From positions 124,001 to 188,000 of the forward strand of contig NW_006889836.1 of assembly GCF_000231115.1 (NCBI RefSeq): DNA of 64,000 nucleotides, read 5' to 3'. The DNA is from Vittaforma corneae ATCC 50505. Lineage: Eukaryota; Microsporidia; Nosematidae. The notes under the pieces were generated by a model. It was not told where the DNA came from. It searched no databases and saw only the letters and a list, made by a program, of their open reading frames with translations. Both the position numbers and the translations under genes were made by a program. Shown here one piece after another: positions 1 through 9,853 of this stretch (the first letter of the stretch is position 1; every line of letters starts with the position of its first letter).

Positions 1-505
1 TGTGCTTACTTCTTCGCCTTTAATTAATAATTTATTGACCACATTTTATTAGATCTTGAGCATAAGTTTGTACTAAAAGAGCTATGCAGTTATCTTGCCG
101 TTTAAAGCATTGAGGTTCTTCTCAAGACTCTCAAAACCAAACACGCTGTGGTTGATGTATTTAAATGACTTTGTGCACGTTTTAACAATCATGTTGGATC
201 ATTAATTACTTCTGAATATATTTGGACATTGATAAGGTTTTTCAAAAATTCACGTAGTAGTGATTATATGACTGGCATGTTCAAGGCAGTAAGATGTGCT
301 CTTTCTGAACTGACATTTACTAGTATAACTTTTAACAGGATTGAATAATTCTAACTTGTATTCAACAGTATTTATCATTCCTAGCATCTGTCAAACGTCT
401 TGTAGAGATCTTTCAAATCACTCATTAAAGACAGCGTGTCTATTATTTCCATCGTTGCTATTGTTTCGGCTTTAATCTTGTTAAAAAGTTTGATGTCGAC
501 CTTGG
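1..505. repeat. Direct repeat, copy A (~505 bp)
   Basis: Bases 1-505 align to 1606-2110 with a constant offset of 1605 and no indels. I count 15 substitutions, all in the non-coding part (1-380). The segment matching the MLH1 3' end (381-505) is identical in both copies. The copy runs into a 20-N gap, so its true right-hand extent is unknown. It may be a real segmental duplication or two alleles placed in tandem by scaffolding. Confidence 0.95.
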
Positions 506-509
506 CTTC
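381..509 (-). pseudogene. Duplicated 3' fragment of MLH1
   Basis: On the minus strand this encodes only the last ~42 residues of the MLH1-like gene found at 1986-3183, ending in the FDRC tail and a TAG stop at 381-383. MLH1 proteins characteristically end in F-E-R-C, so the tail is diagnostic. The fragment is cut by the N gap at 510-529 and no upstream coding sequence is visible beyond it. It cannot be a complete gene. It is either a truncated duplicate or the end of an allelic copy. Confidence 0.75.
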
Positions 510-529
510 NNNNNNNNNNNNNNNNNNNN
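510..529. other. Assembly gap (20 N)
   Basis: Twenty undetermined bases. A gap of exactly 20 N is probably a scaffolding placeholder, not a measured distance. The bases just before it (506-509) differ from the second repeat copy, consistent with a poor-quality contig end. Confidence 0.99.
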
Positions 530-798
530 ATTTATTATCTAGACTCGTATGCACGTTTTTCTTTGATTACTATAGACTCTAAACCGATAACTTTAAGGTG
601 GTGTTTGAAGTACAAGATGGTATGGAATTAGGCTAGATTCCTGCTCCAAAACTGCTGCAATGTTGCCACTTTAAAATTGAAAATATCTAATATTAAAATC
701 TTGAAACTAAATACAAACCTAAAAACATTCAAATAGATCCGCAAGCAATCAAAACCAAACAAAGGTTTATTTAAGGCAGTGCATGCCGAACGCGTCGA
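530..798. other. Intergenic stretch after the gap
   Basis: AT-rich sequence between the gap and the 3' end of the phosphatase gene. It is not present in the second repeat copy. Short open stretches exist on the minus strand (about 540-650) but none has a convincing start or a recognisable motif. Confidence 0.6.
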
Positions 799-1593
799 TC
801 AGTCCGAGGCTTCACATACTTTGTCCATAAAAAATTTCTCTTCAATAAAATATTCAGCCAAGAACTTCAATTGAATGTCATTTTGTACCATTAAGGTTCT
901 TTGTTTTCTCAGCTCAACTAGAACATCAACGAATTTTTCGGGTGTTACTACCTCTCCTATTCTTTGAATATCCTTTAATATCCTGAACATAATAAATGTC
1001 CCCGTTCTTCCAACGCCTGCCTTGCAGTGGATGATTTTTAGCTTATCTTTTGGTATGTCTAAGGTGTATTTCCACAATTCCTCCATCTGCTTCCTTTCCA
1101 GCACGCCATGGTCTTTCCACATGGAACATTTAATCACCCTAATGGTTCTATTTTCAATTTTATATATTTGATCTATCAAAAACTCTGTTTCATCCAACAT
1201 TTCTGCTTTAGATTCTAATACTTGATATCCTTTTAGGTAGTGTAGATTTTTTTCTAGGCAAATCAGATACTCTGCATCGCATTTGAGCAGAAATTCAACA
1301 AATAATGCACCAAAGGTGAGCTTTGGTTCCTGACAGGCAATGTAATAGTCACCATTTAGTATTATAAATGATGCATTGATATATTTTTTGAGTTTGTATT
1401 TGTCTGCCACCGATTCATCGTAGGGTGTGACGTCTCTATATCTGTCATATGGATGCAAAGCACGTCGAGAAAATGATATTGATAGGTCTAATTCGGCCAT
1501 AAATCTTTGATACTGCCGTGTTTTGAGATGTTTTATTAGTTTTACTAATTTTGATGTATCAAACAAAGTTGAACGATCTGACTGCAAAAACAT
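799..1593 (-). CDS. Classical protein tyrosine phosphatase
   Basis: This 264-residue cytosolic enzyme hydrolyses phosphotyrosine. The signature loop H-C-K-A-G-V-G-R-T-G gives the nucleophile Cys190 and phosphate-binding Arg196. The general-acid loop is W-K-D-H-G (Asp161), where most family members have W-P-D. RYRDVTPYD (51-59) and YINASFI (71-77) match the conserved substrate-loop and core motifs. The whole protein is one catalytic domain, with no signal peptide, membrane segment or targeting domain. The ATG at 1593 directly follows CCC, a common start context here. The gene lies between two direct repeat copies, 12 bp from the second one, so its promoter must lie in repeat sequence. Substrate unknown. 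Confidence 0.9.
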   Translation of the reverse strand: MFLQSDRSTLFDTSKLVKLIKHLKTRQYQRFMAELDLSISFSRRALHPYDRYRDVTPYDESVADKYKLKKYINASFIILNGDYYIACQEPKLTFGALFVEFLLKCDAEYLICLEKNLHYLKGYQVLESKAEMLDETEFLIDQIYKIENRTIRVIKCSMWKDHGVLERKQMEELWKYTLDIPKDKLKIIHCKAGVGRTGTFIMFRILKDIQRIGEVVTPEKFVDVLVELRKQRTLMVQNDIQLKFLAEYFIEEKFFMDKVCEASD

Positions 1594-1605
1594 GGGTTAA
1601 AGCCA

Positions 1606-2110
1606 TGTGCTTACTTCTTAGCCTTTAATTAATAATTTATTAACCACATTTTATTAGATCTTGAGCATAAGTTTGTACTAAAAGAGCTATGCAGTTATCT
1701 TACCGTTTAGAGCATTGATGTTCTTCTCAAGACTCTCAAAACCAAATACGCTGTGGTTGATGTATTTAAATGACTTTGTGCATGTTTTAACAAGCATGTT
1801 GGATCATTAATTACTTCTGAATATATTTGGACATTGATAAGGTTTTTCAAAAATTCACGTGGTAGTGATTATATGACTGGCATGTTCAAGGAAGTAAGGT
1901 GTGCTCTTTCTGAACTGGCATTTACTAGTATAACTTTTAACAGGATTGAATAATTTTAACTTGCATTCAACAGTATTTATCATTTCTAGCATCTGTCAAA
2001 CGTCTTGTAGAGATCTTTCAAATCACTCATTAAAGACAGCGTGTCTATTATTTCCATCGTTGCTATTGTTTCGGCTTTAATCTTGTTAAAAAGTTTGATG
2101 TCGACCTTGG
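1606..2110. repeat. Direct repeat, copy B (~505 bp)
   Basis: Second copy of the segment at 1-505, about 97% identical overall. It begins 12 bp beyond the phosphatase start codon and covers the non-coding sequence downstream of MLH1 plus the last ~42 MLH1 codons. Here it continues without a break into the rest of the MLH1 reading frame. Confidence 0.95.
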
Positions 2111-3183
2111 ATTTTGCATAGATCTTAGCAACACCTTGAGCAATGCTTTTGATTGTGCCAACCTCATCTGTTTTTTCAACAGTTAGCTCTCCAAAGCATC
2201 CCGCAAAACCACTACCATTGTTGTCGCCAAGACCAGATTCGTCTTCAGGCACAATGTCGTATATTTTAGGGACTGCAATGATCTGCTTATTCTCAATGTG
2301 GACTCCAAAGTACTCTCTCAGCAGTTCCCACAGATCCTCATGTATACCAGTCTCAACCGCGTGCTGCAACTCAATACTCTCAAAGTTTCCAAACTCTTTC
2401 AAAATTTTCTGGTAAAAAACATTGAAAAGAAAAGACTCCTTGTCAATTTTTATAAGATTTGTTTGATGCTGAACAAAGATGTCATTTGCAAATACCCCAA
2501 CAAACGTTAGCGACTTGAAAAATGATTGATCGATTTCTTTGAGTTCGCTCAACAATGACTTTAGTGAAATTAAGGAGAACTTTCTGTAGGTCTGCTGGTG
2601 TTTTGAAGTGTTTTCATCCAACCTTCTTACAAATGGTGACGAGTATATTTTCAAGGGACTAGACTGGACGGCTTTAGGGAAGATACTCGTATTAGTGACC
2701 GAAGCGTCTGAGGTATGGGCGCTTGTGTTTGGTAGTAAATCACTGGTATCTAAGACGCTACTCTGATCAGTGTTGTAGGTGTTTTCATGGTTGCTTATAC
2801 TCTTGTCATTAACAACTTTACAACTCCTTGGACTATTTTTAGAAGAACTAGCTAAGCTTCCAATATTAGAGACAGCTCCTAAATTCAGGGTATTTTCATT
2901 AATTTCGAGGGTATTTTCAAAAATCCTGTCAAATGCCTGCAATATTTCAAGAAACATATTTTCATTGCCAATGAGCACCTCTGCCTTGCTGGGATGCACG
3001 TTCACGTCCACACTGTCAACAAACATTTCAATAAATAGCAAAAGGGACACATCCTTTTTTCAGGCACCTGTATTTTTGTAAAACCCTATTTTTCAGCGAA
3101 TCATTCTTGACGAGCCTTCTATTTACAAAAAGAATAAATTTGCTAGACTTGAAGACTGCATTAAGCTCTGAGCATATAATCAT
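1986..3183 (-). pseudogene. MLH1: MLH1-like mismatch repair gene, N-terminal ATPase half missing and frameshifted
   Basis: The reading frame carries the conserved VDVNVHPSK motif at the end of the MutL transducer domain. A variable linker (~100 residues) follows, then a C-terminal dimerisation region ending in FDRC, the typical MLH1 terminus. The 354-codon frame only opens with GTG at 3050. Upstream, another frame encodes FILFVNRRLV, which is the family segment expected 25-30 residues before VDVNVHP. The two frames meet at a run of six T (3055-3060), so one base appears lost or gained. Beyond 3183 the minus strand has frequent stops, and the ~290-residue GHKL ATPase domain is absent before the neighbouring AN1 gene. 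MLH1 normally pairs with PMS1 in nuclear mismatch repair; without the ATPase this copy is unlikely to work. Confidence 0.8.
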
Positions 3184-3785
3184 GAATCCTTCAGACCACT
3201 ACAAATTTAATTCATTAAGTGATCATCATGTCTTTAAATTTGCATGAAAGAGCATATGCATAATATGATGGCTAATCATGAGAAAGTAGACATGCCACAG
3301 ACGATAGATGCAAATATGGCATTGTTTAATGAAATCACAAAAGTCATGCCTGTAAGTGTGATCAATATTATTGATCGAGCCAGATATTAGTACTAATGCT
3401 ATAGTAGCTTATAAATGAGTGTCCCATTAATTAATATTCTTATGCTAAGTTTTCGAGCATTGAGCATGAATTAAAAATAATAAACAAAAAGCATGCAATA
3501 TATTCTTTAACTAAACATTCAAATTTGTGTGCTGTAATTTGTTTTAAATTTTTTTCTTTGTAGTTTGATTCTTAATTTATCTCTTTAATTTTCCCACTTC
3601 CCAATCAGAATACTGAATTATGATTTGACCTTGAAACTAACCAATACTTTTATTGGTTGTTTTTGTATTGCTATTATTGCCACTTGTTTCTGTTTAAAAC
3701 ATTCTCCAACATCCACTGTTTTCCTTCTAAAATAATTATAAATATTCGAAGACTCAAATAAAAAATTTCTCCTCCCCCTAAGTTC
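3184..3785. other. Intergenic region, no gene recognised
   Basis: About 600 bp of AT-rich sequence between the truncated MLH1 and the AN1 gene. I looked here for the missing MLH1 ATPase motifs on the minus strand and found none. One 43-codon plus-strand frame (3256-3387) has no support. A C-rich run (TCCTCCCCC, about 3770-3778) just before the AN1 start resembles the CCC start signal. Confidence 0.6.
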
Positions 3786-4139
3786 ATGAGCAGCAGCAAA
3801 GAAACAGTAAATGAAGAGCAGAAGACAGATAGCCAGATAGTAATTCAGCCCAAGTCCCCCACAGCTTCCTTGAAGAGAAAGATTGTGGACATCTCTCTGA
3901 ATGAAGTAAAGCATGTCAAAATAGTGGAAGAGAAAGCAGAGTCGCAGTCGCAATCCTGTGCATTTTGCAACAAAAAGCTGAAATTCATCAGCACATTCAC
4001 GTGCAGGTGTCAGAAGTCCTTCTGTGCACGCCACAGATTCTTTGACCAGCACAGCTGTACATTTGATTACAAAAGCGAAGCAAAGAATAAGCTTTCGGAA
4101 AGCAATCCAAAAGTTGCGCCAAAGAAGATTTCAGAGTAA
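3786..4139 (+). CDS. AN1-type zinc finger protein
   Basis: This 117-residue protein has a hydrophilic, probably disordered N-terminal half and one AN1 zinc finger (about residues 58-97). Its pattern CAFC...C-R-C...FC-x2-HR...H-x-C matches the family's metal ligands. AN1 fingers occur in stress-associated proteins that bind ubiquitin chains or assist the proteasome and p97. No A20 finger or ubiquitin-like domain is visible, so the precise type is open. The ATG follows a C-rich run. A 144-codon antisense frame is a shadow. Confidence 0.85.
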   Translation: MSSSKETVNEEQKTDSQIVIQPKSPTASLKRKIVDISLNEVKHVKIVEEKAESQSQSCAFCNKKLKFISTFTCRCQKSFCARHRFFDQHSCTFDYKSEAKNKLSESNPKVAPKKISE

Positions 4140-4469
4140 ATATGAATGTAGGCAGTCGTAAAGAGTGCAAAATAGAATAAAGAGGCTGTCTTGTTTATAT
4201 CTCTCAAAGCTTTTATATACTAATTAAAGTATAATATTTAAAAACTGGCTCGACGTACTTGCATACAAGTGTCTGTAATAAATTAACATTTGGTGATTCT
4301 CTATGTGCTATGTTTTGGGTTCTTGATGAACTAATTTTAATGCGCTAATTCAGCATCACAATTATATTACAAAATCAACTAAATAGCCAGCTTACCTTTT
4401 GCAAAAACATACAGCTTAAATTTGTTTATTTACTATTCAAACATAAATAGAGTGCAAGTAACCCATAGC
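4140..4469. other. Intergenic region
   Basis: About 330 bp between two plus-strand genes. It should hold the AN1 gene's 3' end (an AATAAA-like string near 4176) and the promoter of the acyltransferase gene. No RNA gene or ORF is recognisable. Confidence 0.6.
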
Positions 4470-5405
4470 ATGGAGCCGAAGACGTTCTTAGTAGAAGCTG
4501 GAAGACTAGTCCTCTACTCACTCTATCCCTTGTACATGCTGTATATAAATTTCATATTTCTGGGTCTCTTCATCTTGGATCCTAAAAAGTTTGGAGATGC
4601 CGGTGTTCTAGTACTTTTCATCATTTTTAATATTTTCCAAACATTCATAATTGTTTATTACATTTTAATCTTCACTTCAGATAGCAAAAGTACACAGGAC
4701 ATCTTTCCTATGACTTCCGATAGAAAAATTGAACGAAACTTTAGTAATATCAATCCATTTATAGCCGAGGCATTACAGAGAGGCTCCATAGAAAAGACTC
4801 ATACATGTGGCATATGCCAAACGTATAAACCACCACGTTGCCATCACTGTAGTAGATGCAACAAGTGCTATCTAAAAATGGACCACCATTGTCTGTTCCT
4901 TGATGTGTGCATAGGCTTTCACAATTATAAGTTCTTTCTTCAATTCCTGATCTCAAATGTGATATTTATAATATTCTATGTCACAATTGTTGATGTTGAC
5001 ACATCATTGACCACTAACGCCCTAGATGCCGAAACAATAGTAAACCTGGCCATATCTTCTACTTTATCTGCGATCATTCTAGTAATATTTTGTCTAACCT
5101 TGGTTTTTCATCTCTTTCTTATTTCAAATAATGAAACGACGATAGAGTTTTTTGCAATAAATTCGTATCTGGAGGGTGATCACTCATATAGACACGTATT
5201 CCAAGAAGGCCCAATAACGCAATTCAGTGAGTCAAAAGATAGAAGACACCTCAATCCTTACAATCTGGGAACTAAGGAAAATTGGAAGGAAATATTTGGG
5301 AACAGTATTAAGGAATGGATATCGCCGTCGTTCACTTCGTCAGGGGATGGCATTACTTTCAAGAAGAACACCGTTGAAAAAGACGAGATATTCTTTAAAA
5401 TATAA
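4470..5405 (+). CDS. DHHC-type protein S-acyltransferase (palmitoyltransferase)
   Basis: This 311-residue polytopic membrane enzyme transfers palmitate to cysteines of target proteins. Two N-terminal membrane segments are followed by the Cys-rich domain with C-G-I-C, P-P-R-C-H-H-C and the catalytic D-H-H-C (about residues 128-131), then two more membrane segments. This is the standard four-segment layout with the active site facing the cytosol. The frame can open 16 codons upstream, but the ATG at 4470 lies just after ACCC and gives a natural start. Substrates and compartment (ER, Golgi or plasma membrane) cannot be told from sequence. Confidence 0.92.
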   Translation: MEPKTFLVEAGRLVLYSLYPLYMLYINFIFLGLFILDPKKFGDAGVLVLFIIFNIFQTFIIVYYILIFTSDSKSTQDIFPMTSDRKIERNFSNINPFIAEALQRGSIEKTHTCGICQTYKPPRCHHCSRCNKCYLKMDHHCLFLDVCIGFHNYKFFLQFLISNVIFIIFYVTIVDVDTSLTTNALDAETIVNLAISSTLSAIILVIFCLTLVFHLFLISNNETTIEFFAINSYLEGDHSYRHVFQEGPITQFSESKDRRHLNPYNLGTKENWKEIFGNSIKEWISPSFTSSGDGITFKKNTVEKDEIFFKI

Positions 5406-5618
5406 AAATGCAAGAAATAAATCTTATATTATAGAACGACCACCTCTTCCAATGTAGCAATCTGCAGACGTATCAAAAGACGTTTTCATCATAAAAGTAT
5501 AATTTAAGTATAGTCCCGAGTATTTTCATATTAACTGTCCAGGTCAAAATCTGAAACTTAGGTTTGGCTAACGTCAAGTGGTGTATGTCTGCCTCGTTTT
5601 TCTGCCTTATTTTTGCCA

Positions 5619-6237
5619 TCAATCATAATATTTCCCAACTATTCGTGCATATGTTTTTGTTGTGCAAAAAACATCCACAACAACGACTTTCTTATCTTTT
5701 CTCTTGAAAAATCCACTGGTCGGATGGATATAAATCTTTTCATTCAATCTATAGTGTTGATAACTTCCATCAGAAAGTCTAGTGCACAGATTGTGCTCAA
5801 AGCATCTACTAAAGACTCTTAGAGCGGTTTCAATGCTACCGTCCCGTGAATGATTCAAGTGTTTAAATATCTTATATGCATTTTCTATGCCTTTAAGTGA
5901 AATATTTGTTTTATAACAGAATTCAGCTTTATCATTGGAAGTGCAATAGTCCTCGAAGAGTTGGATAAGATACTCAAGATCCGCCTTTTTCTCAGCCTGT
6001 GCATCCAAGAAGTTGTAGCTTTCTTGACTGACCAGAGAAACAATAATTGAACCAAAATATCCGACGTGGGCTTCAATACACTGTTCGTAAAAGTGGGCCA
6101 GATGTGTATCAAACGGATGATAAATCAGACGTCTTCCGTAGTTGGTGATTTTCAGAACTGTGTTCCTAAGCACAGCCGAAAGATCAATAGATTCTGAATC
6201 TTTATCACAATTTTCTTCAAAAACTTTCAGACTTTCA
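5619..6237 (-). CDS. DEAH-box RNA helicase, C-terminal part (HA2/OB-fold), split by frameshift
   Basis: This is the 3' continuation of the helicase gene at 6235-7389, in another frame. It has the HA2 (ratchet) region and the C-terminal OB-fold signature: LSDGSY, then YIHPTSGFF, then a VVVVDV strand, as in Prp2/Prp16/Prp22/Prp43 relatives. The frame has no ATG where expected (first possible start GTG at 6173), and coding sense extends back to the stop of the upstream part. The two halves fit end to end with no missing motif, pointing to a single-base indel, not two genes. Confidence 0.85.
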
Positions 6238-7389
6238 AACTTTTGTGTTTTTATACAATATTACAATGCATTTCTTATCGATAAGAAATTCAATTGCGGC
6301 TTGTATGTTTTTGATGGGCGGATAATCGATAAATTCAAATGTAAAAATGTTTTTCTTTAAGTTTGTTATGAACAAAATAACGGTTGTGAGGTCGGATCTG
6401 AGAATTGCTGGACAATATAATGGAAGTTGTTGACTGGATACATACAGTCTAAAGCATACGCCAGGACCAAGTCTGTTGCATCTTCCCATTCTTTGAATAG
6501 CGCTATCTCTCGAAATTGCTTGAATTCCAAGAAACGACAGTCTGTCAAATGTTTTATTCTTGTACAGCCCAGTATCAATCACATATTTGATATTTGGAAT
6601 TGTTAACGAAGTTTCACAGATATTAGTTGATAAAATAACCTTGGTCAGATCAGATTTTTCGTATATTTTTAACTGGTCTTTGTCATTCATCGTTGAGTGA
6701 ACCTTGTATGGCACGACAACTGGAAGTTTCTTACAAAGTTTATACACATCATTTATATCCTCTTCACCTGGCAAAAAGACAAGAATGTCCTTCTTTTCTG
6801 CTCTATCTCTATTTTTAATTATGCTTTTTATCGCTAAATAGCATTCAGTAACATAATCGCTTGTTGGAATATCAAGATATTTAACATCCACAGGATGGCC
6901 TTCTCCAGGTATTTCGTATACAAATGCCTTGAAGAAGTCCTGTAGTTTTTTAGTATTGAGTGTTGCACTCATCAATATAAGCTTGTTTTTGTAGTTCGTC
7001 TTGAGGATTGACAAAATCAGATCAGTTCTGACAGATCTTTCATGAACTTCATCAACAATAATATAATCATAATCAAGATCATGAATATTATTCAAGAATG
7101 TGCCATCTGTAAAGATTGTGATTCTTGTTGATTCGTTGCACTTTTTACTAAATCGCATTTTGTATCCAAGATTCTCGATCTTTTGTGCAAGTATGCTGTA
7201 AAGAGAAGTTACAGCAATTCTTCTTGGCTCGATAATTGCCACTACTTTATCTTTCAAAAGAAATGGAATAAACGTGGACTTGCCACACCCTGTTGGACCT
7301 TTGATTATTGTTGTTTTGTGGGCTTCAATAGCTTTTAAGATCTCCTCTTGATACTTTTCAATTTGTAAAGAATATGAATAAAGTGACAT
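6235..7389 (-). CDS. DEAH-box RNA helicase, N-terminal helicase core, split by frameshift
   Basis: The two RecA-like domains of a DEAH/RHA helicase are complete: Walker A GPTGCGKST (31-39), D-E-V-H (113-116), SAT (141-143), and motif VI Q-R-M-G-R-C-N-R. The ATG at 7389 is the first in frame, preceded by an AAAATTTT box and CC. Relatives remodel spliceosomes or pre-ribosomes. No N-terminal extension identifies a particular splicing factor, so a Prp43-like role is only a guess. The frame stops at 6235 within HA2, and the remainder continues in a different frame just downstream. Confidence 0.88.
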   Translation of the reverse strand: MSLYSYSLQIEKYQEEILKAIEAHKTTIIKGPTGCGKSTFIPFLLKDKVVAIIEPRRIAVTSLYSILAQKIENLGYKMRFSKKCNESTRITIFTDGTFLNNIHDLDYDYIIVDEVHERSVRTDLILSILKTNYKNKLILMSATLNTKKLQDFFKAFVYEIPGEGHPVDVKYLDIPTSDYVTECYLAIKSIIKNRDRAEKKDILVFLPGEEDINDVYKLCKKLPVVVPYKVHSTMNDKDQLKIYEKSDLTKVILSTNICETSLTIPNIKYVIDTGLYKNKTFDRLSFLGIQAISRDSAIQRMGRCNRLGPGVCFRLYVSSQQLPLYCPAILRSDLTTVILFITNLKKNIFTFEFIDYPPIKNIQAAIEFLIDKKCIVILYKNTKV

Positions 7390-7517
7390 GGAGTCTGGCG
7401 AAAATTTTACTTTCTTTAAGAAGATAGACAAAAATATTAAAAAAGTGATGTGGTGTTGCACTATGGCAAAATTCAAATCAATTTATTATGTAACCCAATA
7501 TATCTGTCGGACTTTAT

Positions 7518-9203
7518 TCATATACTCTGAAGTATTTCTGTTTTGTGCTTAAGTATTTCTTTCTTGGCTGCGGGTGTGTTGAGCTGGTTGTTTAGCCTTG
7601 AAATCATATGAAAATCAATAGTTAGTTCATCGGCTGAAGTTAAAAAGGTTTCTTTTAGCAATCTAATGACCATTTTCAAGCTATCATCATTCAATTCGCA
7701 CAGTTCAACACAATTAAAGCCCAAGTCAAAGTCCTGATCAATGAAGAAATCTACCGTGTTTACAAGTAAGTAACCTTTCTCCATCAATGAAAGTAGCCTC
7801 TCGAGCAGTTTTTTGAGATAGAAATACTTAACATAGATTCCTGCAGTTGATATAATGTCTTTTAGGTCACACATCCGGCTATATTCATAAAGTATGAAAT
7901 ACTCCGACAAACATCTGCACGCATCAAAACCAAAAACATTCTTAAAAATCTTGCAAGATAAATATGAGCATTTCTTTAGAAAGAACATCTTTCCAATCAT
8001 AGTCTGGGTAATATCAGCATTTTTCGCTATTCTTAGAAGCTCCACACCATCCTGCCCAATTTTTTGAACCAGATAAATGTATCGATCAAAGCAAATTTCT
8101 GAGTTCAACTTAAAGTCATCTGAAATTTCAAAGAATGCTGTTTCAAATATACTATTGCCATCAATTTTCTGTTTTTTGCAAACTTGCGAATCGTCTTTCT
8201 CATTTTCCTGTATAGAAATATAGCTTGAGGAGTCCATTACATACTCTTTTTCAACTTGCCCAATAAGGTTCATTGCATACTTGTTTTCTGCTTGCTGAAT
8301 AGTTACAACTGGAACAAGTTTGTCATTAGCCAGCATCTCTGCTTCCTGATTTATATTCTCTGGTTCTTTTTCCACGATCTTTTGATGCGCATCCGAAAAC
8401 AACACGCATTCCTGCGAATGTAACCCAGCGATTTGTTTCGCATTCATGGTATTGGCAATACCATCGTTTTGTTCTTGGCATGCCATCCTATCAACAGTTC
8501 CTAGTTGCATCTTGTTATCAGGTGTCTCCACAGGCTTATCCACTTTATCAAGAGGCTTGCTGTTCTCTCTAGACTTATCTGCTTGACCAAGAACTTTGTT
8601 GTTTTCTTCAGATTTAGTTACTTCATTAACCTCTTGCTGGATAGATTGGGAATGCTCAATGCCGGCCATGAAGTTTGTAATAATCTCTTTCATCTCAATT
8701 TTACCTTGAGCATATTTTTCTTCATAATTCTTGATTTTCTGAATTTCATAGTTTACTAAACTTTTTGGTGGATTAGTCAGATAAAAGAAAGTTTCATTAG
8801 AGCAGTTCCATGTTTTTCCTAATGCTTGTATGTTTCTTGTATTCAATAATCCCAGCATGTCTCCCTTTGAATACTTCTTTTCAAATGGAGGTATCTTCTC
8901 TATCGCCTCTTTGATTCTAGTTGCATCGTATACGTTGTTCTTTAGGGCTTCATGTAATATAAAATGTGCAATTTGTGGCTGGCTTTTCTTTAGAAAGTGT
9001 TGTGAAAGCTCAAGATATATCCAATGGTAAAAGGTACTTATCTGCTTGTGGTACATAAGTAGCAGAATTTGGGGATCTTTATATCGCTGGTAGTACGTTC
9101 TCCATCTTTCGATATATGTTGGATTGTTTCTGAAATAAGGAATGTCGATGTATGCTAGTAAAATCTCTTCCTGCTTTTCTTTGGTACTCTTTGTCTTCAT
9201 CAT
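7518..9203 (-). CDS. BUB1: BUB1/MAD3-like spindle checkpoint protein
   Basis: This 561-residue protein starts with a BUB1/MAD3 homology region: helical TPR-like sequence with NNPTYIERWRTYYQRYKDP and LYLELSQ-type repeats (about residues 20-110), the segment that binds the kinetochore protein KNL1. A long acidic, low-complexity linker follows (about 170-340). The C-terminal ~200 residues look like a degenerate kinase fold: helical core, FILYEYS hinge-like segment and a DFFID stretch, but no glycine loop, VAIK lysine or H-R-D loop that I can see. It may therefore be a pseudokinase, or closer to Mad3/BubR1. It faces ADA2 across a 650 bp divergent region. Confidence 0.7.
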   Translation of the reverse strand: MMKTKSTKEKQEEILLAYIDIPYFRNNPTYIERWRTYYQRYKDPQILLLMYHKQISTFYHWIYLELSQHFLKKSQPQIAHFILHEALKNNVYDATRIKEAIEKIPPFEKKYSKGDMLGLLNTRNIQALGKTWNCSNETFFYLTNPPKSLVNYEIQKIKNYEEKYAQGKIEMKEIITNFMAGIEHSQSIQQEVNEVTKSEENNKVLGQADKSRENSKPLDKVDKPVETPDNKMQLGTVDRMACQEQNDGIANTMNAKQIAGLHSQECVLFSDAHQKIVEKEPENINQEAEMLANDKLVPVVTIQQAENKYAMNLIGQVEKEYVMDSSSYISIQENEKDDSQVCKKQKIDGNSIFETAFFEISDDFKLNSEICFDRYIYLVQKIGQDGVELLRIAKNADITQTMIGKMFFLKKCSYLSCKIFKNVFGFDACRCLSEYFILYEYSRMCDLKDIISTAGIYVKYFYLKKLLERLLSLMEKGYLLVNTVDFFIDQDFDLGFNCVELCELNDDSLKMVIRLLKETFLTSADELTIDFHMISRLNNQLNTPAAKKEILKHKTEILQSI

Positions 9204-9853
9204 GGATATAAAAGCAATAGATTATTTAACAAATGCAAAAGGAATCTGGAGTGCTTGACCAAATGAATAGGAAAATTATTTTGCCCATTGAAAACCAGAA
9301 ACACCACAAATGTGCTGAGGTTTGGTCTAAAGTCTCTGATTTAAAAGTTTTGATTGTAATGCTAACAAGAAAGTAGTGAAACATGCCTATTTAATCTTTA
9401 TGAACATATTCACACGAAACGTTTCGTTCTTGGGCGTTTGTGCACAGACTCCACCTCTTGTCTAATTAAGTTGAAGTCGATCAACGGCTTTGTGAAACAC
9501 AAATAGGTGTGCTCTGTTGCTTAGCCATTTAATCGCCGATCAAATCACGGCAAACTGCTGTTGGCATATTCCATCACCAAGGTTTTTAACTAGGCATTCA
9601 TGAAAAAAGTCCAACGGTTGCTATACTCGATTAATTTCAATCAACTTGTGATGTATCGAGAAATAGCATGTTTTTTAATGGAAATAAGGCCTGCATTGCT
9701 TTTAGACAATACAAATATAATACTTGCCCACATGTATTTTTGATCACAAAAAGGTCAAAATATAAATACATTTCTATCACTCTTATTCATTCAGTTTCCA
9801 TCTTCCTTTAAAATTTTTAAGTTAATAAAATTTTTAAAGAATCACAACAAAGA
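9204..9853. other. Divergent promoter region between BUB1-like and ADA2
   Basis: About 650 bp of AT-rich sequence without a recognisable ORF or RNA gene. The ADA2-proximal end has two AAATTTTTAA-type boxes (about 9808-9838), like those before the ribosomal protein genes in this window. Confidence 0.6.

Noticed and set aside
3256..3387. 43-codon plus-strand frame ending near VMPVSVINIIDRARY
   Set aside because: A faint resemblance to a MutL N-terminus, but too short, and on the strand opposite to MLH1.
3618..4052. 144-codon minus-strand ORF over the AN1 gene
   Set aside because: It is antisense to a gene with a clear zinc finger and has no motif of its own.
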